Assembly (NCBI GenBank): GCA_030704615.1 | Contig: CM060731.1 | Span: 23,934,001-23,998,000 of the forward strand | Direction: 5' to 3' | Length of the DNA stretch: 64,000 nucleotides | Source: Takakia lepidozioides | Taxonomy: Eukaryota > Streptophyta > Takakiopsida > Takakiales > Takakiaceae | Shown here: positions 22,086 to 34,899 of the stretch, piece after piece | Numbering within the stretch: position 1 is the first letter of the stretch | Layout: each line of letters begins with the position of its first letter | Position numbers and translations under genes: made by a program | Notes under the pieces: generated by a model | The model's input: the letters and a program-made list of their open reading frames with translations, nothing else | What the model was told of the DNA's origin: nothing | Databases searched by the model: none

Positions 22086-25000
22086 AAAAAGATATTCATA
22101 AGTCGGTTTTCTTTCGGGCAGCTCAAAAAAATGACAATAATGACATGGCATGACGATGAATGGTTGACCGTGGTGACCATGACATGTCACTATGGCACCA
22201 TATTCATGCTCTACACTAAAACTAGTCTGCGACTTTCAGTCTCAGTAGAAATAATTGAATTCACTACTCAGACTCCACATCCATTTGGGTTGCTGGAAAA
22301 TTAGAAGTAATAAATGTACGAGGGTACTGCTCTAGCTTTGCACAAAATTTCAGTCTTTTTCTTCCATGGAAGTTATGGTTAATAGCCAACACGGGGCATT
22401 TACAAGTATTTAGCAAATTAGCACAACAAATGAAGAGAGGAGAAGCTTGGTAAGTCAAGCTTACTAACGGGCTCCCCACTTGCAGAGAGGAAGAAATAAC
22501 TCCCTCAAGGGTGAGACCCACAACATTCCACACAAGACGTGGACAAAAGGGTTTTCAAGGGAATATGTCAAATATCATTTTTTTTCCTTAGAGGAGTATG
22601 CTCATGGGGATACCCAACCTTTCCTATGAGACTATAGGCCAAGCCACACATGGGGGTTAAGGAGCAAATATGGTGTACTACCCGCCAGATTTTCCTTAAC
22701 CAGGGCCGCACATAGCGGGGTGGTTACTAACCTTGTCGGGGCCTGTCCGGCATGGTTAACCAGAGGCAACAGCCCAAAACGGGGGGGGTAACTACTGTAC
22801 AATTAGAGGTCCGTTTGGGAGAACCTTCGACAGATATCGGCGTTTTCAATTCCCGACATTCGTTCGTTCCCTCAAGCTTCTTGATTGGCAATCCACATAG
22901 TGCAGCGCTTGGAGGGCCTCGCTAAGGTCGGGGAAGATGTTCTGAAAGAGAAACGCCACATGCAAGGAACATCGCTCACACACACGAAACTCGCTGAGAT
23001 CGTGGAGAGACAACGCCACCTCCAAGGAAATCGCTCACACACACCAAACTCCACCTGCAAGGTACATCGCATGCTGTCATCTTTTTGCGTCGCCTTGCTT
23101 GCGGTTGTTGCAGAGCCATAGACAAACCTGCTGGGCACTTGTTGTACAGTTGAGCTGCCAATTCAGGGTGCAGCTGGAAATGCAATCATGAAGTAGTTTC
23201 TTTGTCACTGCATAGATGTTGTAGCCTTATGGCCATGGATGCATCTCCTTCAATTGGGTGGTCACCAATGTTGCATTGATAAAGGGTACCATTGCTGGAG
23301 GGGGTGTTATTCCGCATATCCATAAGTCCCTCATTAACCAGTCATCAAAGAAGGACTAAGCAGTGCTAGGTAGCCAGGGAGACTACAGTTTGCAAGAGCA
23401 TTCATTGCATGTGGTGATGATCCATATGGGAAGGCGCAGAAGTTCTACAGTTCCCCTCGTTACAAATTCTTGATGATTAGTGGCAAGTAGGGTGTCAATC
23501 CAGACAGGGCGAGGTAGTGACTACAGGGTTAACAGAGGTGGTCATGTAAAGAGAAAAGCCGGGCAGAAACAGAGTGAAGCTCAACATGCAAGAGCTTTAA
23601 AGGCCACCTGAGATTCTCAGTCTGCTTGTTCACTCCAGTGGTTTGGATGTTGTGTCGTGTGTCAGATTTGTAAGTTTACTAGATGCAGTTGCTAGCGTGT
23701 ACTTCATATTGTTTCATCCCATTTGTCAGATACTGTCTTTTTTCACATCTCATGTCTCAAATCTTCCTACTTTTTGTCAGGTTCAATTAATTCTTTTGTG
23801 TCATTTCCAGCAGAACTAGAGATTGGTAGTAACCACAACGAGCTATGGAATCACCTTCTCTTTTGCCTTGGATGGTTCCAAGGTTGATTGCTATGACTGT
23901 CAACAAATTTTACTGGAATACATGAGATTGATGTGAAACATGTCGGTTCAGTGACAGTGTCCTTGGCTGTATCTCTTCTTTGTGGGCCTAACAAGCTGCT
24001 CAGATCATTCTATATTGTGTAGATTGCACTAGTAAGGAGCACAGCACATTCCACTCGATAGGTCATAAATTTGGTAGACATGCAGACTTTGTAACAGGAT
24101 TGCCAGGGAAAATGTTGGCCTGAAAAGATGGCGCTTCTTTGAATAGAAACTGTGCACCACTGAATTGGGAGTACATTGGTGGGTGGGTATATTGGAAACC
24201 AGACAAGCCTCAGATCATGTTAGTGCTGATAAACTAGCAGACTTCTCATAAAGATGTAGCCATGTGCTGATGACCTAAATGACTACATCAAGTCATATTA
24301 CAACTCCCACTAATGGGGCTGAAGTTATAACCGAGTGTTGTGTCAGAGGCAGCTTCTTCCAGTGGTCTAATACATCAATAAATCATTCAGCAGAGTGACT
24401 GTTTTCATAGTGTGTATGCAAGAGAGACCAAGAGAGGACAAGTTGATCAAGGATGCCACAATCCTGGGCAACAACTTGCATTGTGCACACGAAAGCACAT
24501 CCATGGAACCAGGGACTTTGTTGTTCACTTGCCACCTCATTCACTGACTTCGTCTTCATTGATGGAGATCCATCCAGACAATACTGTTGTCACCTAGATA
24601 GGACAAACCAACCATTCTAAATTGCTGGCAATTGCTTCTGCCTGCTTACCCTTCATCTAAACCCTAACACAGAAGGACACCCAAAACAGCTATATCCAGG
24701 AGGTCAAATGAGGACCTCTGGAGTCATAAAAAGATGCATTGCTTTGTTCACTTGTAGCATATATTCCAGATTTATCAGACTCTCTCTCAACAGAGGAGAC
24801 GCTTGCCCAAGTGTATACAAAAGATGAGAGTGAATACACAAAGTCAAGCCCAAATTGGTAGAGCTGTTGTGAGAGGTATAAGTGGGTGGAAGTCTCTCTA
24901 CTGCTCCACAAGACATATACTAGGATAAGACATGCCGCGTGTTTTGTACTACAGGACTGCTCAGCACTTTGTCCTTCTTCCTCACCACTCTGAAGTGAAT

Positions 25001-25204
25001 ACATTCGATCCAAAAAGTGTGATGACTTCAACATTAGGACAATCACAATGCATCCATATAGTCATCCCCCCCAAGCCTGGCCATATGATAACAGTTATTT
25101 GAAATCATAGAATCAGAGGCGATTGAAACAGTCTCACTGCTATAACTACCCTCTAGTGCTGACATGTCTGCTTGTTGAGGCGAGAGTTCAACACCACCAG
25201 TAGC
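22086..25204. other. No gene recognised
   Basis: This 3.1-kb stretch has only short open frames on both strands. A ~60-bp segment at about 22940-23060 is duplicated in tandem (CGCCAC..CAAGGAA..TCGCTCACACACAC). A brief plus-strand stretch near 23400 (ACGDDPYGKAQKFY) looks coding but is isolated. No transposon ends with a TSD were seen. Confidence 0.35.
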
Positions 25205-26307
25205 CACTACAACAGATGAGCGTTTTTATGACTGCACATATGACTATTTTTTCAGTCATATATGCGTTCACGACTATATCACTCTGCAGTGAAAAAAACC
25301 CTGTCATAGCGACTAGTCTTTAGGACTGCGTTTTGCAAGTCATAGCCGTGACTGTGTGCGTGGCACTTGGAGTCATGCTGTAGAGAGGATGTAGTCACAA
25401 CTATATGATTTATATATGACTAACTATATGACTACATGTCTACAAAGTATAACTCCATTGGAGAGGCGTCAGAGAGACATATGTAGCACTCCGGATGTGA
25501 CACGTGTCCACATGGACAACATATATGACCCACACGTGGGAAAGAATATCGTATCATATAATGCCACGTTGCCATGATGTAGTCATGAGTATATAACTGC
25601 ATGACTAAAGAGGTTTTTCAATAATATTTTAATTTAATAAATTAAATCATACATAATATTTAGATTATTAATTGATTTAAATTCTCATTAGGTATCTAGG
25701 AAAATAGAATGGAAGCCATTGTTGTTTTTTATTATTATTTTTATTTTTGTTAACAAAGAGGGACAGTGGGGACAGTGGCCTCTAGAACTTTATAGGTAAT
25801 GGACATAAAATGTCCTTGGATACAAAGAGGAAAAATAACCTCTGGATAGAGTGCCATAGAGGCTGAAAGAGGAAGACACAGCTTCGCGTACCAAGACAAG
25901 AAAGAGTAGTAAGAAGGAAGGCAAGCAAAGAAGGGGGTCTGCATAGAGCTAAAGAGTCTAGCAGAAAAAGAGACTGCAGCCAGAAACTACTGCCATAACT
26001 TGGAAACAGAAAGGCACCGAGTTAAGGAGAAGAACTGAAAATCAGCTAACAATGTCATAAGAAAGTTGGGCCCTAGGCCTAGCCTTCCACTTCCTAAAAG
26101 ATCTACAGATGGAGAGACATCCCTGCAGGGGGCGTGCTCTTCAGCTCAAGACCAACCAATTGATCATCTATCCATGCAGGTTTCTTGTAGCTATCCTTCC
26201 ACATGGAATCATATGTAATCTGGAGATTGAAATCCGGCCCTCTTTGATGAATCTGGACCATGCACTCTATCCCTGTTCCTTCAAATCATGTATATATGTA
26301 TCATGTA

Positions 26308-26313
<6 letters not shown>

Positions 26314-26362
<49 letters not shown>
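26314..26362. repeat. (GA)n microsatellite
   Basis: About 24 uninterrupted GA dinucleotides. On the plus strand it would encode alternating Glu and Arg in one frame, but nothing around it suggests a gene. Confidence 0.97.
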
Positions 26363-26365
<3 letters not shown>

Positions 26366-28496
26366 TTACCATGTCACATTCCCAATCTCTGGGGGGAGCT
26401 TAAGAATACAGTTCGTAATAAAAAAAAGCCCTTTTAAAATACTGGCTTGGTAATTCTTGGGTTCAAATAGCTTAAACAAGTATGTTGTAAGCTCAACAGG
26501 TCTTTGAGAAAACCATTCCAGCAGGCCTAAGAGTGAGAGCTTTGATGAAAACAATTCCCTATTACAGCTTTAAAGGACTTGTATGTTCCTAAAAGCACAA
26601 GCTGAACTGATTGTACTTCCATAAGTAGATGCAGGGCTATGGTATGTATCCCAAGGCCTTATCCAGTCACTCTACCAAGTTTTAGAGAGATCCTCAAAAA
26701 TACCAGTCTGTAATCAGGTTATAATCTCCATGGGGGAGCCTGAAAGAATGTATGTGTTCTTAAAAAGGCTTACCCAATGCCTTACTTAATACATTCTAAA
26801 CTGGTGAGGCATAAACAACACTGTCTGACTCTCCAAAAGGCCAGAAAACAGGTCTGGAAAATGCATCCAATGTCACACTTGCATCACCAAACCCTTGTCA
26901 TCACAACCAGCCCGAACCTTCACAATAAGGTCTGATTTCTAGGAGGCCCAGCCCATTTATTTCCCTGACTTAACAGATTTGGTTACCAAGAACCAGAAAT
27001 CAAAGTAAAGGTTTAAGGCATATCCCCCTTGAAGCAGAAAATTGCAACAACGGCAGCTTGCAGCATATCTTATCCCTCTTGCAGTAACCAGATCATTTGC
27101 AAGCCAAAGAGTTCATGCCAAGTGAAATCCCTCACCTGCGCCCGTCCCAAAAACAAACACAAAAAATGTTTTGTGCGTTAGTGAGGATGCGCGAGGTGAA
27201 TTACAGGATTTCACAGTTGCTATCCATGTCAGGTATGAGCCATAAAGCATGCAAAGATCACAGAACCAGCAGAAGAAAGCATAGATGTGACACCACAAAG
27301 AACCTCAATCTTTTGTGGAGTAGGACGCTGCAGTGTTCATCATCTGAATTTGAACGAGCACAACAGAATGCAACGGGAGGAGAGTTGAGGACAGGTTGTA
27401 TCTTGTAATACAGGCCGCTTCCCCACCTCCATAACCGCCGCTGCTTCATCAATGAGGAAAAAACGTAGGCAAACATAACAGTATGTCATTTGCCATCGCG
27501 GGAGATGAAAGTGTCTGCCGTCATCGCGCGTTCAAAAAACAAGAACACACCCGTTCGGATCTTGCTGCTCGGGCATTCAGCCGCCATCGAGCATTCGTCC
27601 GCCATCGCCCTCTTCCAGAGAAAAAAAACACGCACGATATCGTGCTATGTCTAGGGCAGAGAGACACTTAAAGGAAAACCACCCGCGATTTCATCCACCA
27701 TCCGGTATGGATGGTATCAGACCAGGATGAAAAATGGGCATTCAATAGGTTTAAATCAAAGGAGCATAAACCTAAAATGCATTGAAATGCATATCTGCCT
27801 GTAAATCATCCAGTTATGGTTATAACAGAAATTTCATTCAGTATGGATGAAACCTTAAAAACCCTATTGGATGAACCTGGACCTCTATCCCTGGTCCTTT
27901 AGCTACCCCTGTCTGTGTACAAATCATGAATACTTGCTGCTAGCAGCTGACACTGACGGCGTGAAGTTCTTCTAGCAAACCCCAACCCTAATTATTACAG
28001 TAGTTCTAATTCTAAATTGCATCTACTTCTCTCTAGTGTAGTCCAACATGCATTCACCTTTTTGTCTCCATTGTCTCGCCATTGACTGGGGTCGGAAAAG
28101 TGTTCATTCCAAAGCTTCTCCTCATCTCTATTACCTGTTTTTAGATACTTTCATGCTACCAAACAGAGCAAAACAGGCTGAAATAGGTCAAAGAAGAAAG
28201 TATCCTCACCACATTGTCCTTTATCTTGTATCATGACCCATAGAGGATTTGACCGACCATCAGTCCAAAATGACCCCTTGTGTGTGCTGCTTGTATCTGT
28301 AGTCAGGTAATGTTGGATTGGTATGTGAGATCGAACCACCACGGTGCAGCTGAGCAGGCAGAGATTGAAACACGACCTACTAAGACCAAGCTGACTCTCC
28401 CAAGAATGGCGAGCGTCTCCTCGTCTCGTCTCTCTCCCAAAAACGGCGAGCTCACAAGAATGTAGGGATCTTCTCCTCGTCTCCTCTCCTCCTCCT

Positions 28497-28600
28497 CTTC
28501 TCCTTCTTGCATCATTTGTTCAAGACTAGGAAGGTCTGCAAAGCCTCCATCCCACGCCCCTGCATATCCTACGATCATCGCGTTCCATGACACAACATCA
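28497..28600 (-). pseudogene. Small PPR fragment inside the second CACTA element
   Basis: The minus strand reads DVVSWNAMIVGYAGAWDGGFADLPSLEQMMQEG, matching the inter-module segment (DVVSWNAMIAGYA...METYEQMVQEG) of the PPR pseudogene at 9460-10751. It is only about 35 codons and is followed by a low-complexity Glu/Arg run. It is a captured or rearranged scrap and not a gene. Confidence 0.75.
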
Positions 28601-28865
28601 AATAGATGGTGAAACGCAGGAGACAAAAAAGCCTAAGTCCCAACCCGGTGTAAAGTTCGGTGGTGTAATCTTAAACCGTTAGATCTTAAACAATCTAGAC
28701 CGTTAGATCCTGTAAAATCTAACGATTCAAAATGATTTCCATCACATGATCTTACCTTGTACAACCACGTATTTTAATCTCATATATCTTGCGATCCTTG
28801 TTAAGCCACGTCCATCCAGGTCCAATTTATTGAACAGATATCAAATCGACACACCGTATAGGCGG

Positions 28866-29135
28866 ATGGATGAACCCATCCATTGAATGAATTCATTAAT
28901 GTATATGCATTTTAAATGACATGTGTAGTGATGTAGTCATATATATGAGTTATGAAACAATTTGAAGTAGGGGACTCATAAGTTTACATGCCATGTCATC
29001 GATGGATAAACTCATCCAATGGATGAATACATTCATGTATGTGCTTTCAAAATGACACGTGTAGGGATGTAGTCGTATAAATAGAGCTGTAAAACCATCT
29101 TCAGTCATGGAGTCACAAGATTCCATGAAACGTCG
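28866..29135. repeat. Two-copy direct repeat, ~135-bp period
   Basis: Copies start near 28866 and 29001. Both run through ATGAAT-CATTCATGTAT, AATGACA(T/C)GTGTAG.GATGTAGTC and end near GACTCATAAG/GAGTCACAAG. They lie in the right subterminal part of the second CACTA element and carry its GTAGTC words. Confidence 0.75.
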
Positions 29136-30099
29136 TCCACGTCTAGTCAAACATATCACACTAGTCATAAAACCATCCTTGTCATCATGGTCAACAATGT
29201 TTGACCAATGTTCCCTAATTTTCCGGAGTCATGTAGTGATATCCATTACTATAAAGTGATAAAACTATGACTGCAACGCATTTCAGCGTTCTATAGTCGT
29301 GTACCTAGTGCCGTTTTTATGACTCCGCCAAATCCGTAGTCCTAAAAACACTCATCTCTTGTAGTGAGTGTTCCATTGCGAGATTAATGTGAACCCAGCT
29401 AGTATAGAACCCAAGTTTGACACTGAGTGACAGTGACTGATGGGATAGAGAAGCAATGAGTGATGTTCATTTTAGCACCCCGAATTAGTGACAAACCATA
29501 TGCAGTTGTTCTGGAGAGCAAGCAATGGACGGACATTCCAGATATGAGGAGAAGTATAATAGGCAGAATAATTTGTGACATATGCTTGCCTGCTTGGTGA
29601 CCACTGTACATTACAGCTATTGGGATTCACTACACTACTTCATGACAACAGCTAAAAGACGCTTGTGAAAGAATGCAAAATCTCACCCAAAATCGAGTTC
29701 GCGACGTCTTTGCTCTATGTCTGCTCACGAATGGTTGATCCACGATGAAGCGCTGATGGAATTCTGAGCCCTTGCGAATTCGAGCTAAACCTGCGGGGGA
29801 TTTCGCAAAATTGGCAGCAACACTGCAGTGCATCCTGTATGTTCCCCTTATGTGCACGAATGGTTATATTACGCGTTCCCAAGAAAAAGTGTGCGCGAAG
29901 GATGAACGCACAAGTGATGAAATCTTTTTCGCACCGGTTCTATAGCCGACAGGTGCGGCGTAAGGTTAAAGGAGGTTGGGGGTCAACGCACTACCGTTTT
30001 CCTGTAAACCCGCTCATCCAAAATGCCCTGTTACTAACCTCTTCGGCTCCTTAGCCCGGCAGGTGCGGCCTGGCCCTATGATAGATCCAAGACAATCAA

Positions 30100-30172
30100 G
30101 TTGTAGCCCGGTGGTAGTATTGGGCACACCACCTCGGGAGCGGTCGTGGGTTCAGTCTTGGTTCAGTCGTTG
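30100..30172 (+). repeat. Possible tRNA-derived SINE head
   Basis: TAGCCCGGTGGTAGTATTGG resembles a pol III A box, and GTGGGTTCAGTC about 45 bp downstream resembles a B box. The segment cannot fold as a normal tRNA, and no tail or target duplication was identified. It may be a decayed SINE. Confidence 0.3.
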
Positions 30173-30512
30173 ACTCCACTGATGGGTGTGACAAAGGTGT
30201 CCACCTTCTTGCAGAAGGCAGTACCCAAGGGTCAAGCGACACCATAGTTACGCCTCCTTTGCATTGCACGAGGGATCATCAATCATTACGTTGTCACAAC
30301 TACTTGATGTTAACGGAACTCAAGAATATTTCTTTCGTCCACCAACTCTCACGCCCACTTACATCATGCTTATATTGTCCGTATTCAAGCGGAAACGTGG
30401 TAGGAGTACTTGCCTAAACTCTAAATCCTAATTTATAAATGTGTACCTAGTCAGAAGGTGGTAGACAGAAGGTGGTCGATTATGTCGCTTTTCTCTCTCA
30501 CTGGGCAGAATC

Positions 30513-30798
30513 CAGCGTTTTATTTTTTGGCGAATTTTCACCAAATGGCGACCTCAAAAAGTAGAAAAGAATATTCTGTAGCAAATTCCGTGTTTTTTCT
30601 TGGATGAAATCGCCAAATTTCTCCCAAAAAAATAAAAATTATGGATGAATTCACCAAATATGGATGATATGAATGGATGAAAGTATGGATGTGGATGATT
30701 CTGTCCTAATTTGAATGGATGAACAGAATATATGCCTAATTTTTGCAAAACTCTATAGCCACTCGTGCTATTTTCCGAATTTAAAAAAAAAAACTCTG
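30513..30798. mobile_element. hAT-type MITE copy 3, TSD GCAGAATC
   Basis: This 286-bp element is in inverse orientation to copy 1 at 6222-6504 and aligns with it through the TTTGGCGA and ATGGATGA words. Its ends have drifted (CAGCG and CTCTG instead of CAGTG and CACTG), but the 8-bp duplication GCAGAATC at 30505-30512 and 30799-30806 is exact. It ends 30 bp before the Tigger/pogo element. Confidence 0.92.
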
Positions 30799-30828
30799 GC
30801 AGAATCGTGACCTTATTTGGCGGACATA

Positions 30829-33800
30829 AGGTAGAGGAACCTAAAATGGACAGCGACCTAAAATGGATACCTATTTTTGTATGAAAAATTGGCAAGAATT
30901 GACCTTTAAGTGACATTAAGCATGTGGGGACCATGTTGAGTCATATATGTGACAAATTTAGGTTCAAGGCTGGTTACAAATTGAGCAATAATTGATACTT
31001 ATGGGTCAGCGGGCTAGGAGGTCCGCTAAAGACAAGGTGACGAGTAATTAAATACCTAATTTCAAATTAACAAATTACCATAGTACCTTGGCAATTTCGA
31101 CACAAATTATAATATCTCAAAGATTGTTAAAATTTTTGGAAATTGATTTTGTGAAATTAAATAACTTTGTGAATGATAATAAAGCATCTTTGGGAATATT
31201 CCATATGTTGAAATGAAATTCTCAAAATAAAATAAATATTCGACATATGATTGTTGAACTTGCCCAAGGTCTACGGTATTCATATCAATTTTACATGTTC
31301 ATTATAATGATTTCAAAGTTCAAATTATGGCGGGGAGATGATAGATTTTGAATCATTGGTGATGAAATATTATTGTAAAGCTTGTTGTCACATTTAGGGA
31401 TGATAAATACTGTATGAAAACGGATGTGACATGTCCATATGAAGTGATTAGCCCACTAGGATTAGCTTGAGCTTAATCTCATTTTATTACTTAGAAGCAG
31501 CCAGCGGTAGGAGCTCCCAATGGAGGAATATTATAGAGTTAGCCAAATGTGGAAGCTGCTTCCAGACTCAGAAAAAAAGGGAGAGCAGCTAAAGAGTGAA
31601 TGTTGTAGTGAAACAGGCAGAGAAGTTGGCTTTGCGGTTAAATCCTCTAGAATCTGCTCATCCTGCCTCGATGATGGTTGTCTGCGATCAATGTTATTTG
31701 CTCGTGGTTGCATGTCAAGTGGCCGCAAGGATGACCGCGCTTGAGTTGCTTGCGGCTGTTATGATCGTACCTCATTGTTGCGGATGTGCTCACTGTTGCT
31801 AGTCCTTCCTGCTTATACGCTTGCAAATGGCCTTCCCTGACTTTTCGTAGCTCTTGTAGAATAAAACTATCAGAGATGACGGTGGAATAGAGGACGCAAC
31901 AACTCTTCCTGCACGCGCCTCACAACGCCAATGCATCTAACATAAAAGAAACTTGAAGAGAAAACTGGATTGATGTCGACCTGGAAAATGCAATGGATGC
32001 AGTGGACAGAGGATCTAAGATCCTAATTGCAAGCAAAAACTTTGACATCCCTGTGACATCACTCCGAAATCACCTCTATGGACGCACAACCACACGACGT
32101 AGAGGGAAATCATGCCTATTAGAGACATTAGAGGAAGATGCACTTGTAAACTACATCAAGAAAATGCAGAATATTGGGCATCCATTAACATTGACACAGT
32201 TGAGGCTTAAGGTGGCAGAGATTACCCAAGAAAGAGTCAAGTGTCCATTCAAAAATGGGATTCCAGGTGGGGGTGGCTCAGATGGTTTAAAAGGTGACAT
32301 CGAGACCTATCTCTCCGAGTAGCTCATGGACTTGAGATAGGGCGTGCCAAGGGGTTGTGCCCAAGAAATGTATCTACATTCTACACAAATTTAAATGAGG
32401 CCTATACTATACACAATTACGAGCCACTTTAGATCTTGAATTGTGATAAATCTGGTGTGGGCAGGCTGGTAGAAATGGAGGTGCTCGGGTGTTGGCCAAA
32501 ACAGGGTCCAAAACATGCATTCCATCATACCCAACGAGAGGGAATGGCTGTCTGTTCTATCCTGCATCAATGCTAATGGTGAGTCAATTCCAAATTTCTA
32601 CATTTTCAAAGGTAAGCAATTCAGACGAAATTACATTGAGCAATGTGAGAATAGTGCCCACTATGGCCATGCAACATAAAGCATGGATGACTGATATTCT
32701 ATTCTCCAAACGGATCTCATATTTTCATTGCCTTTGTACAAGCAAAATGATGTCAACATGTCAACCACAAATTGACACTTATTGATTTTAGATGGCCATA
32801 ATTCGCATGTGACTATTGATGTTGTGAATCAAGCGAGGGTTGCAGGCTTGGATTTGATTACTCTACCATCATATACAAGCCATGCATTGCAATCTTTAGA
32901 TGTGTCTTGTTTCAAGCCATTCAAAACTGGCAAACAAGGGGAAGAGCGCAAAATTTTTTTTTGGCACAAAGGGTGTCTTTAGCCCTCAAGAAAGCACTGA
33001 TACCACAGAACATTCGCAAGGGATTCAAGACTACTGGAATCTGGCCATTGTTCCAAAAGCAAGATAAAAAACTTTACTTACCAAAGTGAGTCTCTCTAGA
33101 AATGGTCAGGACTTGGTCTAGACCCACATATAGACAAGAAACGTACTTTGAATGTCTAAATGGTTCAGGAATCATGAGGCTTGCACGCATGAATAGAAGG
33201 AAGACGATACATAAATTGATGAGATAATACCTACTCTGGCATGGATTAAGGCGACAAGGGGTCAACTGTGATTGACAATGAGCAATATGACCATCTGTCA
33301 ATGCAAAAACTCAAAATCAAGGTCCATTCATTTATGCTCTGCACAACTGAGCTTTAGCAAAGCATATTCAAAAGAACCTATTCTGAGTAGACGAGGACTG
33401 TTCAAATTACAAGAGTATCCAGTGATGAAATCAAATCATAACGAGCCACCCTCAAGCTGACTACTAGCTAAGGTAAATACCAAGAGCATGCTTTGACAGC
33501 TCTGACAGTGAAGTACCAAAACCCACTGTACTCAAAATGCTACAGTTCTGTGAGTAGAAAAGTTTAACCTAAAAGAACTCAGCTGGCTCCAAACATAGCA
33601 CTTCTGAATAGCAGTACAAATCATCACATCACAAATTGGTGGTTACATTTTGAGTGCTTCAAATATGAATGGTAAACATTGAGCACAATACACCTACGCA
33701 GTGCGATACGTTGGAAGCTATTGGCAAGTGAAGGGTGTTATGGTTCCATCACGTCCCAGACACCGAAATGTGAGCTCCAAAATAACACCAAACAAGAGTA

Positions 33801-34447
33801 TCAACCCTACCTCACAGTGCATCCAAGCTTCAAGAGATCGCAGGAACGCATCGCTTGGGCTCCAGAGCTTCGCGCGAAAATGTTCCTTGCGATGAGACAA
33901 CGTACATACATGAGGCTAATCTATATAGAATGCTTTATTTTAGGAATGGGATGTGCCTTGTCCATTATCTAGCGTATCAGTGACTTTTTAACATGTTATG
34001 AACATTGGTATCCAGCCGATCGGGAGGCATGTCTGCAATGAGCTCTAAGCAACATTGGGTCATGAATTGAAACTTTTATGACGGTGCCCTGTGATATTAT
34101 GGGGGGTTGGCAGGCTACATTCAGGTCCACTTCATGTCCCTATTAGGTTGGCATTAATTCATAATAGGCTAACTTTATGTCCATTTTAGGACCACATAAA
34201 ATTATAAATGGATGACCTAGGAACCATGATAGGAAAATTGTTGTGCACATTTGGGGGGGGCCTATGTGTCACTACTAAGTGTCTACTAGTATTAGACTTT
34301 ACAAAATCATATCAATCTCATATCTTAACTATAATTCATGAAACAAATTGCTTTTATTTTTTATTTTTTGTTAATTTGTTCTCATTTTGTTTTTATCATT
34401 CTATCTATGTGAACTAACTAAACTGTCCATTTAAGGTTCCTCTACCT
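30829..34447. mobile_element. Tigger/pogo (Tc1/mariner superfamily) element, 3.6 kb, TSD TA
   Basis: The left end AGGTAGAGGAACCTAAAATG and the inverse of the right end AGGTAGAGGAACCTTAAATG are matching inverted repeats (24 of the first 25 positions). TA dinucleotides flank at 30827-30828 and 34448-34449. TGTCCATTTTAGG/CCTAAAATGGACA words recur just inside both ends. A broken DDE transposase of the Tigger/pogo type lies inside, which fits the TA target. The element is complete end to end but encodes no intact protein. Confidence 0.9.
31993..33075 (+). pseudogene. Tigger/pogo-like DDE transposase, frameshifted
   Basis: The first part (31993-32322) reads an HTH/CENP-B-like N-terminus: MDAVDRGSKILIASKNFDIP, TSLRNHLYGR, EEDALVNYIKKMQNIGHPLT and CPFKNGIPG. 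After frameshifts the match continues (LRVAHGLEIGRAKGLCPRN; TNLNEAYTIHNYEPL) and then the DDE_1 catalytic region: LLILDGHNSHVTIDV, LITLPSYTSHALQSLDVSCF and RKGFKTTGIWPLF. It is a cut-and-paste transposase relic in at least three frames. The LDGHNSH aspartate and the SLDV aspartate of the DDE/D triad are visible; the first catalytic Asp was not located. Confidence 0.88.
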
Positions 34448-34483
34448 TATATAGCAGGCGTCAGATCATAATAGTACATTATG

Positions 34484-34555
34484 CAATGTTGCCCGATTCG
34501 CCACTTTTTTTGAGCAGGCAGCTTACCCGGCAGATACCATTTGCCGGCCCATTCC
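34484..34555. mobile_element. 72-bp insertion between 13-bp direct repeats
   Basis: ATAGTACATTATG occurs at 34471-34483 and again at 34556-34568, directly bracketing 72 bp. A 13-bp exact duplication is what target-primed retrotransposition leaves. The insert has no poly(A) and no recognised family, so a short truncated SINE/LINE or filler DNA is possible. Confidence 0.45.
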
Positions 34556-34899
34556 ATAGTACATTATGGTTGGTGTGAAAACAAATTAGGTAGTGAAAGA
34601 GGCCCGGGCAGGCTTTTGATGACGTAAAGAACCATGATATTTTAGTTAGTTCATTTTTAGGGCAGAAGATTGCACTGTACCTTCCGGCCCTCGTAAGGTC
34701 CTTGCCACTGGCAAAATACCTTACGAAATTCAGAGTTCTTTTCGATGCTTTCTTCTCTCATGCCGATCCTGGCTACCATGTTCTAAATGCATGTTCACTT
34801 ATAGGTTGCTCCTCTCATCGGTCGCAGTGGTAGGATTCTATCAGGGCTTCAGCATACCCTTGCCCTCATTCTGGAGCTCGCATCTTGTTGTTAGAATTG

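Larger units (their letters stand above)
25205..29366. mobile_element. Second CACTA-like element, 4.2 kb
   Basis: The left end CACTACAACAGATGAGCG and the inverse of the right end, CACTACAAGAGATGAGTG, match at nearly all of about 25 positions, and both continue into TTTTTATGACT/TTTTTAGGACT. Subterminal zones on both sides carry many GACTGCG, AGTCATA and GACTAC words. The flanking triplets are AGC and AGT, so the 3-bp TSD is imperfect. It contains a PPR scrap, a GA microsatellite and no transposase, so it is non-autonomous. Confidence 0.72.

Noticed and set aside
22885-23121. Short plus-strand frame with two LTHT/RHLQG-type repeats
   Set aside because: The similarity reflects a ~60-bp tandem duplication of DNA; nothing else supports a protein.
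25260-25600. Regular GTCATA/GACTA words considered as a CRISPR-like array
   Set aside because: Spacing and units are irregular, the genome is eukaryotic, and the words fit subterminal repeats of the CACTA-like element.
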